From the NCBI GenBank assembly GCA_027533105.1, contig JAPZTW010000002.1, positions 186,001 to 250,000 of the forward strand: DNA of 64,000 bases, in the 5' to 3' direction. The DNA is from Sphingomonadaceae bacterium. Lineage in GTDB: Bacteria > Pseudomonadota > Alphaproteobacteria > Sphingomonadales > Sphingomonadaceae. Of this stretch, positions 1 to 8,655 are shown in pieces (within the stretch, counting starts at the first letter, position 1; each line of letters begins with the position of its first letter). A model generated the notes under the pieces. The model saw nothing but the letters and a program-made list of their open reading frames with translations. It had not been told where the DNA came from and did not search any database. Made by a program: the position numbers and the translations under genes.

Positions 1-1
1 G

Positions 2-607
2 CCGTTGTGGGTCGAAGCCTTGACCCACGGATCGACCGGGGCAGCGCGCGATTACCAGCGGCTCGAATTCCTCGGCGACCGGGTGTTGGGCCTGGTCGTG
101 GCGGAATGGCTCCATGCCGCGGAAACGGGCGACGAGGGTCGCCTCTCGCAACGGCTCAACGCGCTCGTCTCACGGGCCACCTGCGCCCGGGTGGCGCGCG
201 GTCTTGGCCTGGGCAGCCACATCCGCCTTGGCAAGCAGGCCCGCGACGATGGCGGCGCGGATAGCGACAATATCCTGGGTGACGTGATGGAGGCGCTGAT
301 CGGCGCCAGCTTCGTGACCCACGGGTTCGAGGATACCCGCGTGATGGTGCGTCGTCTGTGGGCCGATGCGATGGCCGGCAAGACCGGCCAGTCCAAGCAT
401 CCCAAGTCCGCCTTGCAGGAATGGGCCGCCGGCAACCGCCGCCGGATGCCCGAATACCGCCTCGTCGAACGCTCCGGCCCCGATCACGCCGCGCGGTTCA
501 CCGTGGCCGTCTCGATCCACGGCGTGGGTGAGGCGGAGGCCACCGCCGGCAGCAAGCAGGAAGCGGAAACCAAGGCAGCCGAGGAATTCATGCGCCGCTT
601 CGGGTGA
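2..607 (+). CDS. rnc: Ribonuclease III, 5'-truncated by the window edge
   Basis: Double-strand-specific endoribonuclease that processes rRNA precursors and structured mRNAs in the cytoplasm. The RNase III signature RLEFLGDRVLGLV lies near the visible N-terminus and carries the catalytic Glu/Asp pair; DVMEALIGA supplies the second acidic site. A double-stranded RNA-binding domain fills the last ~70 residues, from SKHPKSALQEW to the end. The frame is open to base 2, and the first visible residues (VEALTHGS) normally sit about 20 residues into the protein, so the true start lies upstream of the window. era follows 50 bases downstream, the common rnc-era arrangement. Identification is secure; only the N-terminus is missing. 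Confidence 0.95.
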   Translation, partial: PLWVEALTHGSTGAARDYQRLEFLGDRVLGLVVAEWLHAAETGDEGRLSQRLNALVSRATCARVARGLGLGSHIRLGKQARDDGGADSDNILGDVMEALIGASFVTHGFEDTRVMVRRLWADAMAGKTGQSKHPKSALQEWAAGNRRRMPEYRLVERSGPDHAARFTVAVSIHGVGEAEATAGSKQEAETKAAEEFMRRFG

Positions 608-657
608 CGATACCCGCCCCTTCGACTTTCCGGCCCCGTTCCGCTAAGGGCCAGCCA

Positions 658-1566
658 ATGACTGACAATCCGAACCCCGAACGCTGCGGCCTGGTGGCCG
701 TGCTTGGCGCCCCCAATGCGGGCAAGTCCACCCTGGTCAATGCCCTGGTCGGGCAGAAGGTGGCAATCGTTTCCGCCAAGGCGCAGACCACGCGCGCGCG
801 CCTGCTGGGCATCGCGCTGGAAGGCTCGGCGCAGATCATCCTGGCCGATACCCCGGGCCTGTTCGCGCCCCGGCGGCGGCTGGACCGGGCCATGGTCAAC
901 GCCGCCTGGGAAGGCGCGGTGGAAGCCGATGCCATTTGCCTGGTGGTCGATGGCCGCAAGAAGAAGCTCGATTACCTCGATCCGATCCTGGAAAGCCTGG
1001 CCGGACGGCCGGAGCGCAAGATCCTGATCCTCAACAAGGTCGATGAAACGGCCAAGGAGCCGCTGCTGATCACCGCGCAGAAGCTGGCCGGAGAAGGCCA
1101 GTTTTCCGAGGTGTTCTTCGTTTCCGCCCTGACCGGCGATGGCGTGCCCGAACTGAAGGCGCGGCTGGCCGAACTGATGCCCGAAGGCCCCTGGCACTAT
1201 CCCGAGGATCAGGTCTCGGACGCCAGCGAACGGCTGCTGGCGGCCGAGATCACCCGCGAACAGCTCTATCGCCAGCTGCATGACGAGCTGCCCTATGACA
1301 GCACCGTGCGGCCCGAAAGCTATACCATCCGCAAGGACGGCTCGATCGAGATCCACCAGCAGATCGTGATCGCGCGCGACAGCCAGAAGGGCATCGTGCT
1401 GGGCAAGGGCGGCAGCAAGCTGAAAGCCATCGGCGAGGCCGCGCGCAAGGAACTGACCGAACTGCTCGGCGCGAAGGTCCACCTCTTCCTCCACGTCAAG
1501 GTCGACGAGAAGTGGGGTGACGACAAGGAAATCTACGAGGAACTCGGGCTGGAATGGGTGCGCTGA
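658..1566 (+). CDS. era: GTPase Era
   Basis: Essential GTPase that binds the 3' end of 16S rRNA during 30S subunit maturation. The 302-residue protein has the P-loop GAPNAGKST at about residues 17-25, the G2 region AKAQTTR, DTPG (G3) and NKVD (G4), then a C-terminal KH domain with VLGKGGSKLKAIG. The ATG at 658 was chosen because it places the P-loop at the usual distance from the N-terminus and follows an AAGGG ribosome binding site; a GTG at 604 that overlaps the rnc stop would add 18 residues foreign to the family. It sits directly downstream of rnc and is probably cotranscribed with it. Confidence 0.95.
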   Translation: MTDNPNPERCGLVAVLGAPNAGKSTLVNALVGQKVAIVSAKAQTTRARLLGIALEGSAQIILADTPGLFAPRRRLDRAMVNAAWEGAVEADAICLVVDGRKKKLDYLDPILESLAGRPERKILILNKVDETAKEPLLITAQKLAGEGQFSEVFFVSALTGDGVPELKARLAELMPEGPWHYPEDQVSDASERLLAAEITREQLYRQLHDELPYDSTVRPESYTIRKDGSIEIHQQIVIARDSQKGIVLGKGGSKLKAIGEAARKELTELLGAKVHLFLHVKVDEKWGDDKEIYEELGLEWVR

Positions 1567-1637
1567 TCACGCCGATTTGGTGATTTGCCCGGCGTAAGGT
1601 AATGTAATGGCGGGTTGCGTCGTGGGGGATTCTACCG

Positions 1638-2357
1638 ATGACGACTTATCATTACATCGCGTTCGGCATGTTTGCCTTGCTGGCCCTGATCGACCACTTC
1701 GGACGCGGGCACAAATTGGCCGCCGTTGCCAACTGGCGGCTGCTGGGCACGATATCGATGCTCAGCTATTTCGCGATCCTCACCTATGCTCCGCTGCTGT
1801 GGGACAGCCTGCTGGGCCAGCACCGCATCATCCCGGCCGACCAGCTGCCGCTGTGGCTGCAAGTGGTCGGCGGCCTCTTCTTCTATGAACTGGGGGTCTA
1901 TTGGTGGCACCGGACCATGCACGCGTCCGACTGGCTGTGGCGTCACACCCATCAGCTGCATCACAGCGCCGAACGGGTCGATATCTGGGGCGCCTTCTGG
2001 TTCCATCCGCTTGATTCAGCGGCCTGGGCCCTGCTCGGCTCGCTCGCGCTGGTCTGGCTGTTCGGCGTTTCGGCCGAGGCCGGCCTGATCATCAACGTGC
2101 TGGGTACCTTCCCGGCGATGTTCCAGCACCTCAACATCCGCACCCCGCAATGGGTGGGCTATTTCCTGCAGCGGCCGGAAAGCCATTCGATCCACCACCA
2201 GCGCGGGGTCCATGCCTACAATTATGGCGACCTGCCGATCTTCGACATCCTGTTCGGCACGTTCCGGAACGCGAAGGAATGGCAGGAAGAGGCGGGCTTT
2301 CACGAAGGTTCGACCCGGCAGATCGGCGAGATGCTGGCCTTCAGGAAGATCAGCTAG
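1638..2357 (+). CDS. Sterol desaturase / fatty acid hydroxylase family membrane protein
   Basis: Integral membrane di-iron oxygenase family. The 239-residue protein has several hydrophobic segments and the histidine boxes expected of the family: HRTMH (91-95), HTHQLHH (103-109) and HSIHH (183-187), with a further WFHP motif between them. Members hydroxylate or desaturate fatty acids, sterols or carotenoids; the sequence alone does not give the substrate. It starts 71 bases after era and is on the same strand, but no functional link is apparent. Substrate possibilities include hydroxylation of sphingolipid or other lipid chains, which is inference. Confidence 0.85.
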   Translation: MTTYHYIAFGMFALLALIDHFGRGHKLAAVANWRLLGTISMLSYFAILTYAPLLWDSLLGQHRIIPADQLPLWLQVVGGLFFYELGVYWWHRTMHASDWLWRHTHQLHHSAERVDIWGAFWFHPLDSAAWALLGSLALVWLFGVSAEAGLIINVLGTFPAMFQHLNIRTPQWVGYFLQRPESHSIHHQRGVHAYNYGDLPIFDILFGTFRNAKEWQEEAGFHEGSTRQIGEMLAFRKIS

Positions 2358-2387
2358 CGCGGCCAAAGCGCCCGGGATCGACGAGGG

Positions 2388-2897
2388 CTAACGATCACTC
2401 GCTTCTGGCGGAAACATCACCTTGCGCAGATCCTGCGGTTCCGCCCCCGTGACCGCATCGGTGATCGACAGGAAGCAGGGACCATAGGGGCTGCCGGTCT
2501 GCTTGACGCGGTAACGGGTGTTCGGCTGGGGCGTGAAGTACGAGCCGTTCATGCAGCGGTTATTGCCGGAGGTGGTAATGCCCGGAGCGCCGAACATTCG
2601 ATCCATCTGCGCATAGACATAAACCGGCTTGCCAGCGGGCAACAAAACCGTCTTCGGCTTCTTCGAGGCCCAGGTAAACAGCTTGATGAACCGCCCGGAG
2701 TCCCAGTCCTCGATTTCGGATACCCGGTATTGCTGATTGGTAGCGCTGCCAAGGCTGACCGTGTCGGTGACGCCAAGCTCAAACACCACTTCTGCATTGT
2801 CAGGCCCGAACTTGGCCCCCTTGGGAGCGAGCGGGTTGCCTGCACCCCCGACCAGCGCGGCGCCGGCAAGCAGCAGCACAAGCCGTCCGAACTTCAT
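2388..2897 (-). CDS. Exported protein of unknown function
   Basis: I do not recognise a family. The 169-residue product begins MKFGRLVLLLAGAALVGGAG, a short Sec-type signal sequence without a lipobox cysteine, so it is probably periplasmic. The rest is mixed polar sequence with two cysteines in the C-terminal third (NNRCMNG and YGPCFLS) that could form a disulfide in the periplasm. The ATG at 2897 was preferred over an upstream in-frame start at 2942 because it begins exactly at the signal peptide. It is convergent with the fatty acid hydroxylase gene and lies downstream of the small HTH-like gene on the same strand. Confidence 0.65.
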   Translation of the reverse strand: MKFGRLVLLLAGAALVGGAGNPLAPKGAKFGPDNAEVVFELGVTDTVSLGSATNQQYRVSEIEDWDSGRFIKLFTWASKKPKTVLLPAGKPVYVYAQMDRMFGAPGITTSGNNRCMNGSYFTPQPNTRYRVKQTGSPYGPCFLSITDAVTGAEPQDLRKVMFPPEASDR

Positions 2898-2910
2898 CCC
2901 TGCTCCACCC

Positions 2911-3096
2911 CTAACGCAGCTTGGCGATCCCGATCCCGTCAAGCTTGGCCCGATCCTTCGTCGATTCCTCGCTGCGGTTCAAGGCCTTGGCGATTTCCTT
3001 GAGGCCCTTGCCCTTGGCGGCAAGGGTGCGCAGCTTGGCCAGCTCATCGGCTTTCCACGGCTGGCGGTGCTTGGTGAATTGTTCGGCCATCGCCAT
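2911..3096 (-). CDS. Small helix-turn-helix-like protein
   Basis: A 61-residue basic protein with the pattern WKADELAKLRTLAAKGKGLKEIAKALNRSEESTKDRA, which looks like a SANT/Myb or sigma-70 region 4-like helix-turn-helix: a tryptophan-led first helix, then a turn and a recognition helix. It may bind DNA; no target is evident. Starts at 3096 and 3090 (two in-frame ATGs) are both possible and neither has a strong ribosome binding site; a TTG at 3129 would add 11 unsupported residues. It follows the CheY-like gene by 42 bases on the same strand. Confidence 0.6.
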   Translation of the reverse strand: MAMAEQFTKHRQPWKADELAKLRTLAAKGKGLKEIAKALNRSEESTKDRAKLDGIGIAKLR

Positions 3097-3138
3097 GGCA
3101 TAGCAGGTGGCGCGCGGCGCACCAGACAATTGCCCGGT

Positions 3139-3627
3139 TCAGGCCGCGCCGATCGCGTCCAGCTTGGCCCGCAGCGTTGCTTCGTCGAACGGCTTGGTGA
3201 CGTATTCGTCGGCCCCGGCGCCAATTCCCTTGTGGATGTCGTGCGCACCGGACTTGCTGGTGCAGAACACCACCTTGGCGCGCTGGTTGCCGGGCAAGGC
3301 ACGCAGCGCGGTGACGAATTCGATACCGGTCATCACCGGCATGTCCCAATCGACCAGCACCAGGTCAGGCATGACCTGCTGGCAGCGCGACAGTGCTTCC
3401 TGGCCGTTCTCCGCCTCGATCACCAGATAGCCGAGCTTGTCGACGATGCTGCGCGAGACCTTTCGCACCACGCGCGAATCGTCAACGATCAGGCAATGGC
3501 GCGGGGCCGGGGGTGCGGCCGGGCGCGGCGGCGCGGCTATCGCCACCGGATCGGGCACAGGGACCGGCGCAGGGGCGGGCGGGATCGCCGCGCGGCCCAT
3601 CTCGGTGGGCGCGACCGGCGTGTTCAT
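3139..3627 (-). CDS. Single-domain response regulator (CheY-like receiver)
   Basis: A 162-residue phosphoacceptor protein. After an Ala/Pro-rich N-terminal linker of about 45 residues comes one receiver domain with the acidic pair in LIVDDSR, phosphoacceptor Asp in LVLVDWDMPVMTG, the conserved Thr/Ser in VVFCTSKS and the Lys in YVTKPFD. There is no output domain. The ATG at 3627 was chosen because longer versions run through the upstream 87-aa gene; it begins eight bases after that gene's stop codon, so the two are probably translated from one mRNA. No histidine kinase is nearby, so it is an orphan here. It could act in chemotaxis-like signalling or as a phosphorelay adaptor. Confidence 0.85.
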   Translation of the reverse strand: MNTPVAPTEMGRAAIPPAPAPVPVPDPVAIAAPPRPAAPPAPRHCLIVDDSRVVRKVSRSIVDKLGYLVIEAENGQEALSRCQQVMPDLVLVDWDMPVMTGIEFVTALRALPGNQRAKVVFCTSKSGAHDIHKGIGAGADEYVTKPFDEATLRAKLDAIGAA

Positions 3628-3635
3628 CCGTTTGA

Positions 3636-3899
3636 TCAGGTCGCGAATGGCACAACCTCCCCGCCAAAGTGGCCGGTCAGCTGGCCGCCCGCCTCGCCCG
3701 CCGTGCGGCGGACATGGAGGTAAGGCACCCAGACATCGCCATATTCGGCCTTCTGGTACCACACGTCGAGCACGTCGAAGGACGCCCAGAACCCGTTGGG
3801 TTCCTGCAGGCGGATGCCCTCGCCGATCCGCGGCACGGAGGCAAAGCGGATCCGTTCCTGGCTCTGGTAGCTCTCGTTCTGGACTTCGATCTCGATCAA
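3636..3899 (-). CDS. Small protein of unknown function upstream of CheY-like gene
   Basis: An 87-residue soluble protein beginning MIEIEVQNES. It has no signal peptide or membrane segment and is rich in beta-prone stretches (EGIRLQEPNGFWASFDVLDVWYQ, VPYLHVRRTAG). I do not recognise the family. Its stop codon lies eight bases before the CheY-like start, which implies cotranslation and a shared role with that receiver. It lies downstream of topA on the same strand with a 65-base gap. Confidence 0.6.
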   Translation of the reverse strand: MIEIEVQNESYQSQERIRFASVPRIGEGIRLQEPNGFWASFDVLDVWYQKAEYGDVWVPYLHVRRTAGEAGGQLTGHFGGEVVPFAT

Positions 3900-3964
3900 G
3901 GCGCAGCTCCCTATGGCAAGGATGCTAGCCCGATAATCCTTTCCGAATTCCCAATGCCGTCTGG

Positions 3965-6526
3965 TCAGCCTTGCTTGGTCGCGGCCTTCTTCTTGGCCGG
4001 GGCCTTCTTGGCGGGTGCCTTCTTCGCCGCAGCCTTCTTGCGTCCGCCCTTCTTGGCCGGGCCCTTGGCCGCCTTCTCGGTCAGCAGGGTGGCGGCCTGC
4101 TCGGCGGTCAGGTCTTCCGGCTTCTGGTCGCGCGGCAGGGTGGCATTGGTGGTGCCGTCGGTCACATAGGGACCATAGCGCCCGGCCATCAGCTTCATCT
4201 CGCCGCCGCTTTCCGGGTGCGGGCCGAAGGTCTTGAGCGGTTCGGCCGCGGCGCGTGCGCCCCGCCCACCGCCGTTCGCCGCTTCGGCCAGCTTGGCCAC
4301 CGCGCTGTTCATGCCGGTCTCGAAGATCTCGGCGGTGGAGCGCAGCTTGGCGTACTTGCCGCTATGCGCCAGGTAAGGGCCATAGCGGCCCAGGCTGGCA
4401 GTAATCGGCTCGCCGGTTTCGGGGTGATTGCCGATCGTGCGCGGCAGGCTGAGCAGCTTGACCGCCCAGTCGAGGTCCAGCTCGCCAATGTCCTTGGGGA
4501 TCGAGCTGCGCTTGGCCTCCTTGCCGCTGCCCATCTCGATATAGGGGCCGAACCGCCCGGCCTTGCGGCTGATCGGCTCGCCGGTTTCGGGATGCTTGCC
4601 GATCTCGCCATCGGCCTCGCCGCCGTTGCCGCCGGGCTGGGCGAACTTGCGGGTGAACTTGCACTCCGGGTAATTGGCGCAGGCCACGAAGGCGCCAAAC
4701 CGACCGCCGCGCAGCGACAGGCGCCCGCCAGCCCGGTGCTCGGTCTTGCACAGCGGGCATTCGCGCGGATCGCTGCCGTCCTCGGTCGCGGGGAACAGGT
4801 AGTCGGACAGGTATTCGTCCAGCGCCTCGGTCACTTCCGAGGGCTTCTGGCCCATCACCTCGTCGGACTTGGGTTTGAAGTCCTTCCAGAACTCGGCCAG
4901 CACGGCCTTCCATTCGGCCCGCCCGCCGGACACGTCGTCCAGCTCTTCCTCCATGCCGGCGGTGAAATCGTAGGCGACATAGCGGGGGAAGAATCGCTCC
5001 AGAAACGCTGTCAGGAGTCGCCCCGATTCCTCTGCAAAGAAACGGTTTTTCTCGGTCCGAACGTAATTGCGGTCCTTCAGCACCTGGATCGTCGCAGCAT
5101 AGGTGGAGGGCCGGCCGATGCCGAGCTCCTCCAGCCGCTTGACCAGGCTGGCCTCGGAATAGCGCGGCGGCGGCTGGGTGAAGTGCTGGCTGGCTTCGAC
5201 CTTGCGGCACTCCGGCCGGTCCCCCTTCTGCATGGCCGGGAGCAGGCCGTCCTCGTCGTCCTCGCCTTCCTTGGGCTGGTCGCGGCCTTCCTCGTAGACG
5301 GCGAGGTAGCCGGGGAACTTCACCACCTGGCCATTGGCGCGAAGTTCGTGCATTCCGCTTTCATCGACCAGCGACACGGCGGTGCGTTCCAGCTGGGCAT
5401 CGGCCATTTGGCTCGCGATCGCGCGCTTCCAGATCAGCTCGTAAAGCCGCGCCTCGTCGCCGCTACCAAAGCGGTCACGGCCGAACTCGGTCGGGCGGAT
5501 CGCCTCGTGGGCTTCCTGCGCATTCTTGGCCTTGGTGACATAGTGGCGCGGCTGTTCGGGCAGGTAGTGCCCGTTGTAACGCTCCGCCACCTCGCGCCGC
5601 GCGGCGGAAATGGCACTGCCATCCATCTGCACGCCATCGGTGCGCATGTAAGTGATTGCGCCTGCCTCATAGAGCGTCTGGGCGACGCGCATGGTGTGGC
5701 TGGCGGAAAAGCCCAGCTTGCGCGCGGCTTCCTGTTGCAGGGTGGAGGTGGTGAACGGCGGCTGCGGGCGGCGGCGCTGCGGCTTTACCTCGACCTCGGC
5801 GACGCGGAACTTGCCTGCCTCGACGTCGTGCTTGGCATCGCGCGCGGTGCCCTTGTCGGACAGGGTCAGCTTGTCGAGCTTCTTCCCCCGCCACTTCACC
5901 AGCCTCGCAGCAAAGGCGCTGCCGTTCTGATCGAGCGTGGCGGTAACCTGCCAGTACTCTTCGGCCCGGAACAGCTCGATCTCGTGCTCGCGCTGACAGA
6001 TGAGGCGCAGTGCGACCGACTGGACGCGGCCCGCGCTCTTCGCGCCGGGCAACTTGCGCCACAGCACGGGCGAGAGCGTGAAGCCGAACAGATAGTCCAG
6101 CGCGCGGCGGGCGAGGTAGGCGTCGATCAGGTCCTGGTCCAGCGCGCGTGGCTGGGTCATCGCCGTGGTCACGGCATCCTTGGTGATCGCGTTGAAGGTG
6201 ACGCGCTGCACGTCCTTGGGCAGCGCCTTGCGCTTGGCCAGCAGTTCCTGGACGTGCCACGAGATCGCCTCACCCTCGCGATCGGGGTCAGTGGCCAGGA
6301 TCAGGCGGTCAGCCTGCTTGGCGGCATCGGTGATCGCTTTCACCCGGCTGGTCTTGTCGCCATAGAGCTCCCAGTCCATCGCGAAGTCCTCGTCCGGACG
6401 GACCGAGCCATCCTTGGGCGGCAGGTCGCGGATGTGACCATAGGACGCCAGGACGGTGAAGTCCTTGCCCAGGTACTTCTCGATGGTCTTGGCCTTGGCC
6501 GGGGATTCTACGATGACAAGCTGCAT
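3965..6526 (-). CDS. topA: DNA topoisomerase I
   Basis: Type IA topoisomerase that relaxes negative supercoils. The 853-residue protein starts MQLVIVESPAKAKTIEKYLG, the Toprim N-terminus, with DPDREGE (80-86) binding magnesium. The catalytic tyrosine is Tyr293 in ITYMRTD. A four-cysteine zinc finger (CPLC...CANYPEC) is followed by three repeats of the form HPETGEPI...GRFGPY and a Lys/Ala-rich tail that resembles eukaryotic histone tails and is common in alphaproteobacterial TopA. The ATG at 6526 was preferred to a TTG at 6541. Further upstream on the same strand are dprA and plsY, the usual alphaproteobacterial neighbours. Confidence 0.96.
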   Translation of the reverse strand: MQLVIVESPAKAKTIEKYLGKDFTVLASYGHIRDLPPKDGSVRPDEDFAMDWELYGDKTSRVKAITDAAKQADRLILATDPDREGEAISWHVQELLAKRKALPKDVQRVTFNAITKDAVTTAMTQPRALDQDLIDAYLARRALDYLFGFTLSPVLWRKLPGAKSAGRVQSVALRLICQREHEIELFRAEEYWQVTATLDQNGSAFAARLVKWRGKKLDKLTLSDKGTARDAKHDVEAGKFRVAEVEVKPQRRRPQPPFTTSTLQQEAARKLGFSASHTMRVAQTLYEAGAITYMRTDGVQMDGSAISAARREVAERYNGHYLPEQPRHYVTKAKNAQEAHEAIRPTEFGRDRFGSGDEARLYELIWKRAIASQMADAQLERTAVSLVDESGMHELRANGQVVKFPGYLAVYEEGRDQPKEGEDDEDGLLPAMQKGDRPECRKVEASQHFTQPPPRYSEASLVKRLEELGIGRPSTYAATIQVLKDRNYVRTEKNRFFAEESGRLLTAFLERFFPRYVAYDFTAGMEEELDDVSGGRAEWKAVLAEFWKDFKPKSDEVMGQKPSEVTEALDEYLSDYLFPATEDGSDPRECPLCKTEHRAGGRLSLRGGRFGAFVACANYPECKFTRKFAQPGGNGGEADGEIGKHPETGEPISRKAGRFGPYIEMGSGKEAKRSSIPKDIGELDLDWAVKLLSLPRTIGNHPETGEPITASLGRYGPYLAHSGKYAKLRSTAEIFETGMNSAVAKLAEAANGGGRGARAAAEPLKTFGPHPESGGEMKLMAGRYGPYVTDGTTNATLPRDQKPEDLTAEQAATLLTEKAAKGPAKKGGRKKAAAKKAPAKKAPAKKKAATKQG

Positions 6527-6591
6527 GACGGTGGGGTGCAATCCTTACGCGTATACGTGTGCGCGAGGGTGGGGAGCGACCGGGGGCAAGG

Positions 6592-6954
6592 TCAAGAGGG
6601 CGAAAGGGGGGTACGTCGCCACGCCAGCCAGAAGCCCAGCCCCAGCGCCACGTCGATCCCGGCGAAGAAGGCAACCGGCGGCGGCACCGGATAGCCCTGT
6701 GCGAAGAGCGCCAGTGCCGGAACGCCGAACACCAGCTTCTTGGTAATGGCGGGCAGCATCAGCGCACGATACTTCACCGGATCGCTGCCGATGACCCAGA
6801 ATACCGCCTGGAACACCAGGGCCAAGCCGATGAAGCCCAGCAGCGTTTCCCCACCCACTGGCGGCAGCGGGGTGAGATAGAGCGGCAACAGCACGATCAC
6901 GCCATAGATCGCGGCCCAGCGAAACATCCGGCGCGGAAACAGCAAGTCTGGCAT
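6592..6954 (-). CDS. Small integral membrane protein of unknown function
   Basis: A 120-residue protein with four predicted membrane segments (around AAIYGVIVLLPLYL, LLGFIGLALVFQAVFWVIG, LVFGVPALALFAQG and VAFFAGIDVALGLGFWLAW). No conserved catalytic motif is visible. The start at 6954 follows a strong GGGGAAGGG ribosome binding site; the longer frame to 7002 is not supported. It sits between the von Willebrand A gene and topA on the same strand. Confidence 0.75.
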   Translation of the reverse strand: MPDLLFPRRMFRWAAIYGVIVLLPLYLTPLPPVGGETLLGFIGLALVFQAVFWVIGSDPVKYRALMLPAITKKLVFGVPALALFAQGYPVPPPVAFFAGIDVALGLGFWLAWRRTPLSPS

Positions 6955-7023
6955 GGTCCCTTCCCCCACAGCGCAATTGGCACAGGCGGGCCGATCCCGC
7001 AACGCCGGTGCCTGGGCTGCAGC

Positions 7024-8556
7024 CTATTGCTGGCCGAAGTCGGGCGGGATCACGCAGCGGCCCTGATCGTACTGGCCAAGGCTGCGGATGATCTCATCCT
7101 TGTTCGGTTCGATCCGCCGTCCCGAAAGCTGGCTGTCGATCACCCGCCGCAGCAAGGCGTCGAGCCGGGTGACGAGGTAGCAATCGATCGCCGGCGGGGC
7201 GTGCGGATTGCCGATCCCGCTATCGTCGGTCAGGAAGGTGTAGCGCGACTGGGTGGCCGCCGCCATGGCGCGCATCGCGTACTCGGCCTTGTCCGCCACG
7301 CCGGATGCCGCAACCGGAACGATATGCACCCGCGAATGCCGCAGGTGTTCGGCTGCGCGCCAGGCCAGGCCGAACTTGTCATCATGCGGCGGGGCATCGG
7401 CCACCAGCAGCATGGTCTTGACCGCATCGGGCCGCCAGTCGAGCCCCGCGGCGCGGATCAGCGCCTGGTCCATCGCCTCGGGATAGTCGCCCCCGCCCCC
7501 CGCAAAGCGCTGGCGCAGCTCGGCCTGTGCCGCATCGATGTCGCGGCTGAGCGGCACCGTGGCGGTGACATAGTCATCCCCCACATCGCGGTAGAAGACA
7601 AAGCCCACGCGCAGGTCCAGCCCCGGATGGTCGGCACGGATCGCGGCGACGATCGCGCCGAGTTCGGCCTGGAGATAGCGGATCTCGTCACCCATCGAAC
7701 CGGTGGTGTCGATGGTCAGCACCAGGTCGAGCTTCTGGGCGGTGCGGGCGGCCTGACCCAGGGTGAAATCGACCCGCTGGCCGCCCCGGCTGCGCGCAAT
7801 CGACACGCGCCGTTCTTCCTCGCGGCCGGCACGGACCCGCACTTCGCGTCCCAATCGGTCAAGATCGGGGAAGAACACCGCCGTCCCATCGGCCGTGGTG
7901 CGCAGCGTCAGCTGGCCGCCATCGGCACAGGTCACCACCACCGGCGCGAAGGGCACCGGGCGGCCGGCGCTGTCCTTCACGGTAACGGTCAGCACCCGGT
8001 CGGTATCGAGCTGCGGCAGGTCCGGCACCGCCTGGCCCAGGCTCGAGCGGCGGACATAATCGGCGTAGAGTTCGGGATTGAGCAGATCGTCATGCTCACC
8101 CGCCGTCAGCAGGCCCGATTGCGGGCGCGGCTGGGGACGCGGCGGATAGGGCGGGTACGGCGGCATGATCCGCGCCGTACCATCGGTGGTTCGGCTGGCC
8201 TCGGAGGTGGCGGGGCGGGCCTCCGCCGGGGCAGCACCGTCCGCCGGGACCGGCAGGGCGACCGAGAAGGCGTCGCTCACGGGAGCAGGTGGAGCGGGTG
8301 GCGGGGGCGCCGGGATGGCGGTCGGAGCTGCCGCCACGCGAACCGGACGCCCGCCCTTGCCCATTGGCTCGGGCCGGGGGCGCTGCTGGCCCTCGAACGC
8401 CTCGACGCCGAGCAGCGGCAGCGGATCGGGGCTGCGGCAGAGCCCCTGCGGCCCTGCTCGCGATGCAGCTTCGGGTGCGGCGATGGCAACCGGCCCTTGC
8501 GCCAGCATGGCCACGATCGCGAGTGCTGAAAGACCCTTGTGCATCCGGCGTTCCAT
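7024..8556 (-). CDS. Exported von Willebrand factor type A domain protein
   Basis: A 510-residue protein with a signal sequence (about residues 1-27), a long Pro/Ala-rich linker containing PPYPPYPPRPQPRPQ (131-145), a beta-rich segment around 186-250 that resembles a carboxypeptidase-regulatory or Ig-like fold, and a VWA domain. The metal-ion-dependent adhesion site is DTTGSMG at 283-289, matching the DxS/TxS pattern, so metal-dependent protein binding is likely. The start at 8556 has GGAGG six bases upstream. The gene separates dprA from topA, which are adjacent in many alphaproteobacteria. Its ligand is unknown; a periplasmic or surface adhesion or complex-assembly role is inference. Confidence 0.8.
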   Translation of the reverse strand: MERRMHKGLSALAIVAMLAQGPVAIAAPEAASRAGPQGLCRSPDPLPLLGVEAFEGQQRPRPEPMGKGGRPVRVAAAPTAIPAPPPPAPPAPVSDAFSVALPVPADGAAPAEARPATSEASRTTDGTARIMPPYPPYPPRPQPRPQSGLLTAGEHDDLLNPELYADYVRRSSLGQAVPDLPQLDTDRVLTVTVKDSAGRPVPFAPVVVTCADGGQLTLRTTADGTAVFFPDLDRLGREVRVRAGREEERRVSIARSRGGQRVDFTLGQAARTAQKLDLVLTIDTTGSMGDEIRYLQAELGAIVAAIRADHPGLDLRVGFVFYRDVGDDYVTATVPLSRDIDAAQAELRQRFAGGGGDYPEAMDQALIRAAGLDWRPDAVKTMLLVADAPPHDDKFGLAWRAAEHLRHSRVHIVPVAASGVADKAEYAMRAMAAATQSRYTFLTDDSGIGNPHAPPAIDCYLVTRLDALLRRVIDSQLSGRRIEPNKDEIIRSLGQYDQGRCVIPPDFGQQ

Positions 8557-8655
8557 GCGCTTCCTCCATCCCGGCCGACCCTGTGACCGCGATGAAGCGT
8601 GCGCCGCTGTCGCTGAACGGTGGATTAGCGAAGCCGACCGCCCCCGTTCAGGCTT

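Noticed and set aside
604..657. Possible 18-residue N-terminal extension of Era from a GTG overlapping the rnc stop
   Set aside because: The extension is unlike Era N-termini, and the ATG at 658 has its own ribosome binding site and places the P-loop at the usual distance.
3628..3762. Longer version of the CheY-like protein
   Set aside because: It would overlap the 87-aa gene upstream; the ATG at 3627 follows that gene's stop by eight bases.
6550..6557. CGTATACG palindrome upstream of topA as an operator
   Set aside because: Only 8 bp, with poor symmetry outside; expected by chance in a window of this size.
3971..6694. Plus-strand 907-aa open frame opposite topA
   Set aside because: It is antisense to a certain gene, Leu/Gly/Ala/Arg-rich and without motifs; long shadow frames are expected in GC-rich DNA.
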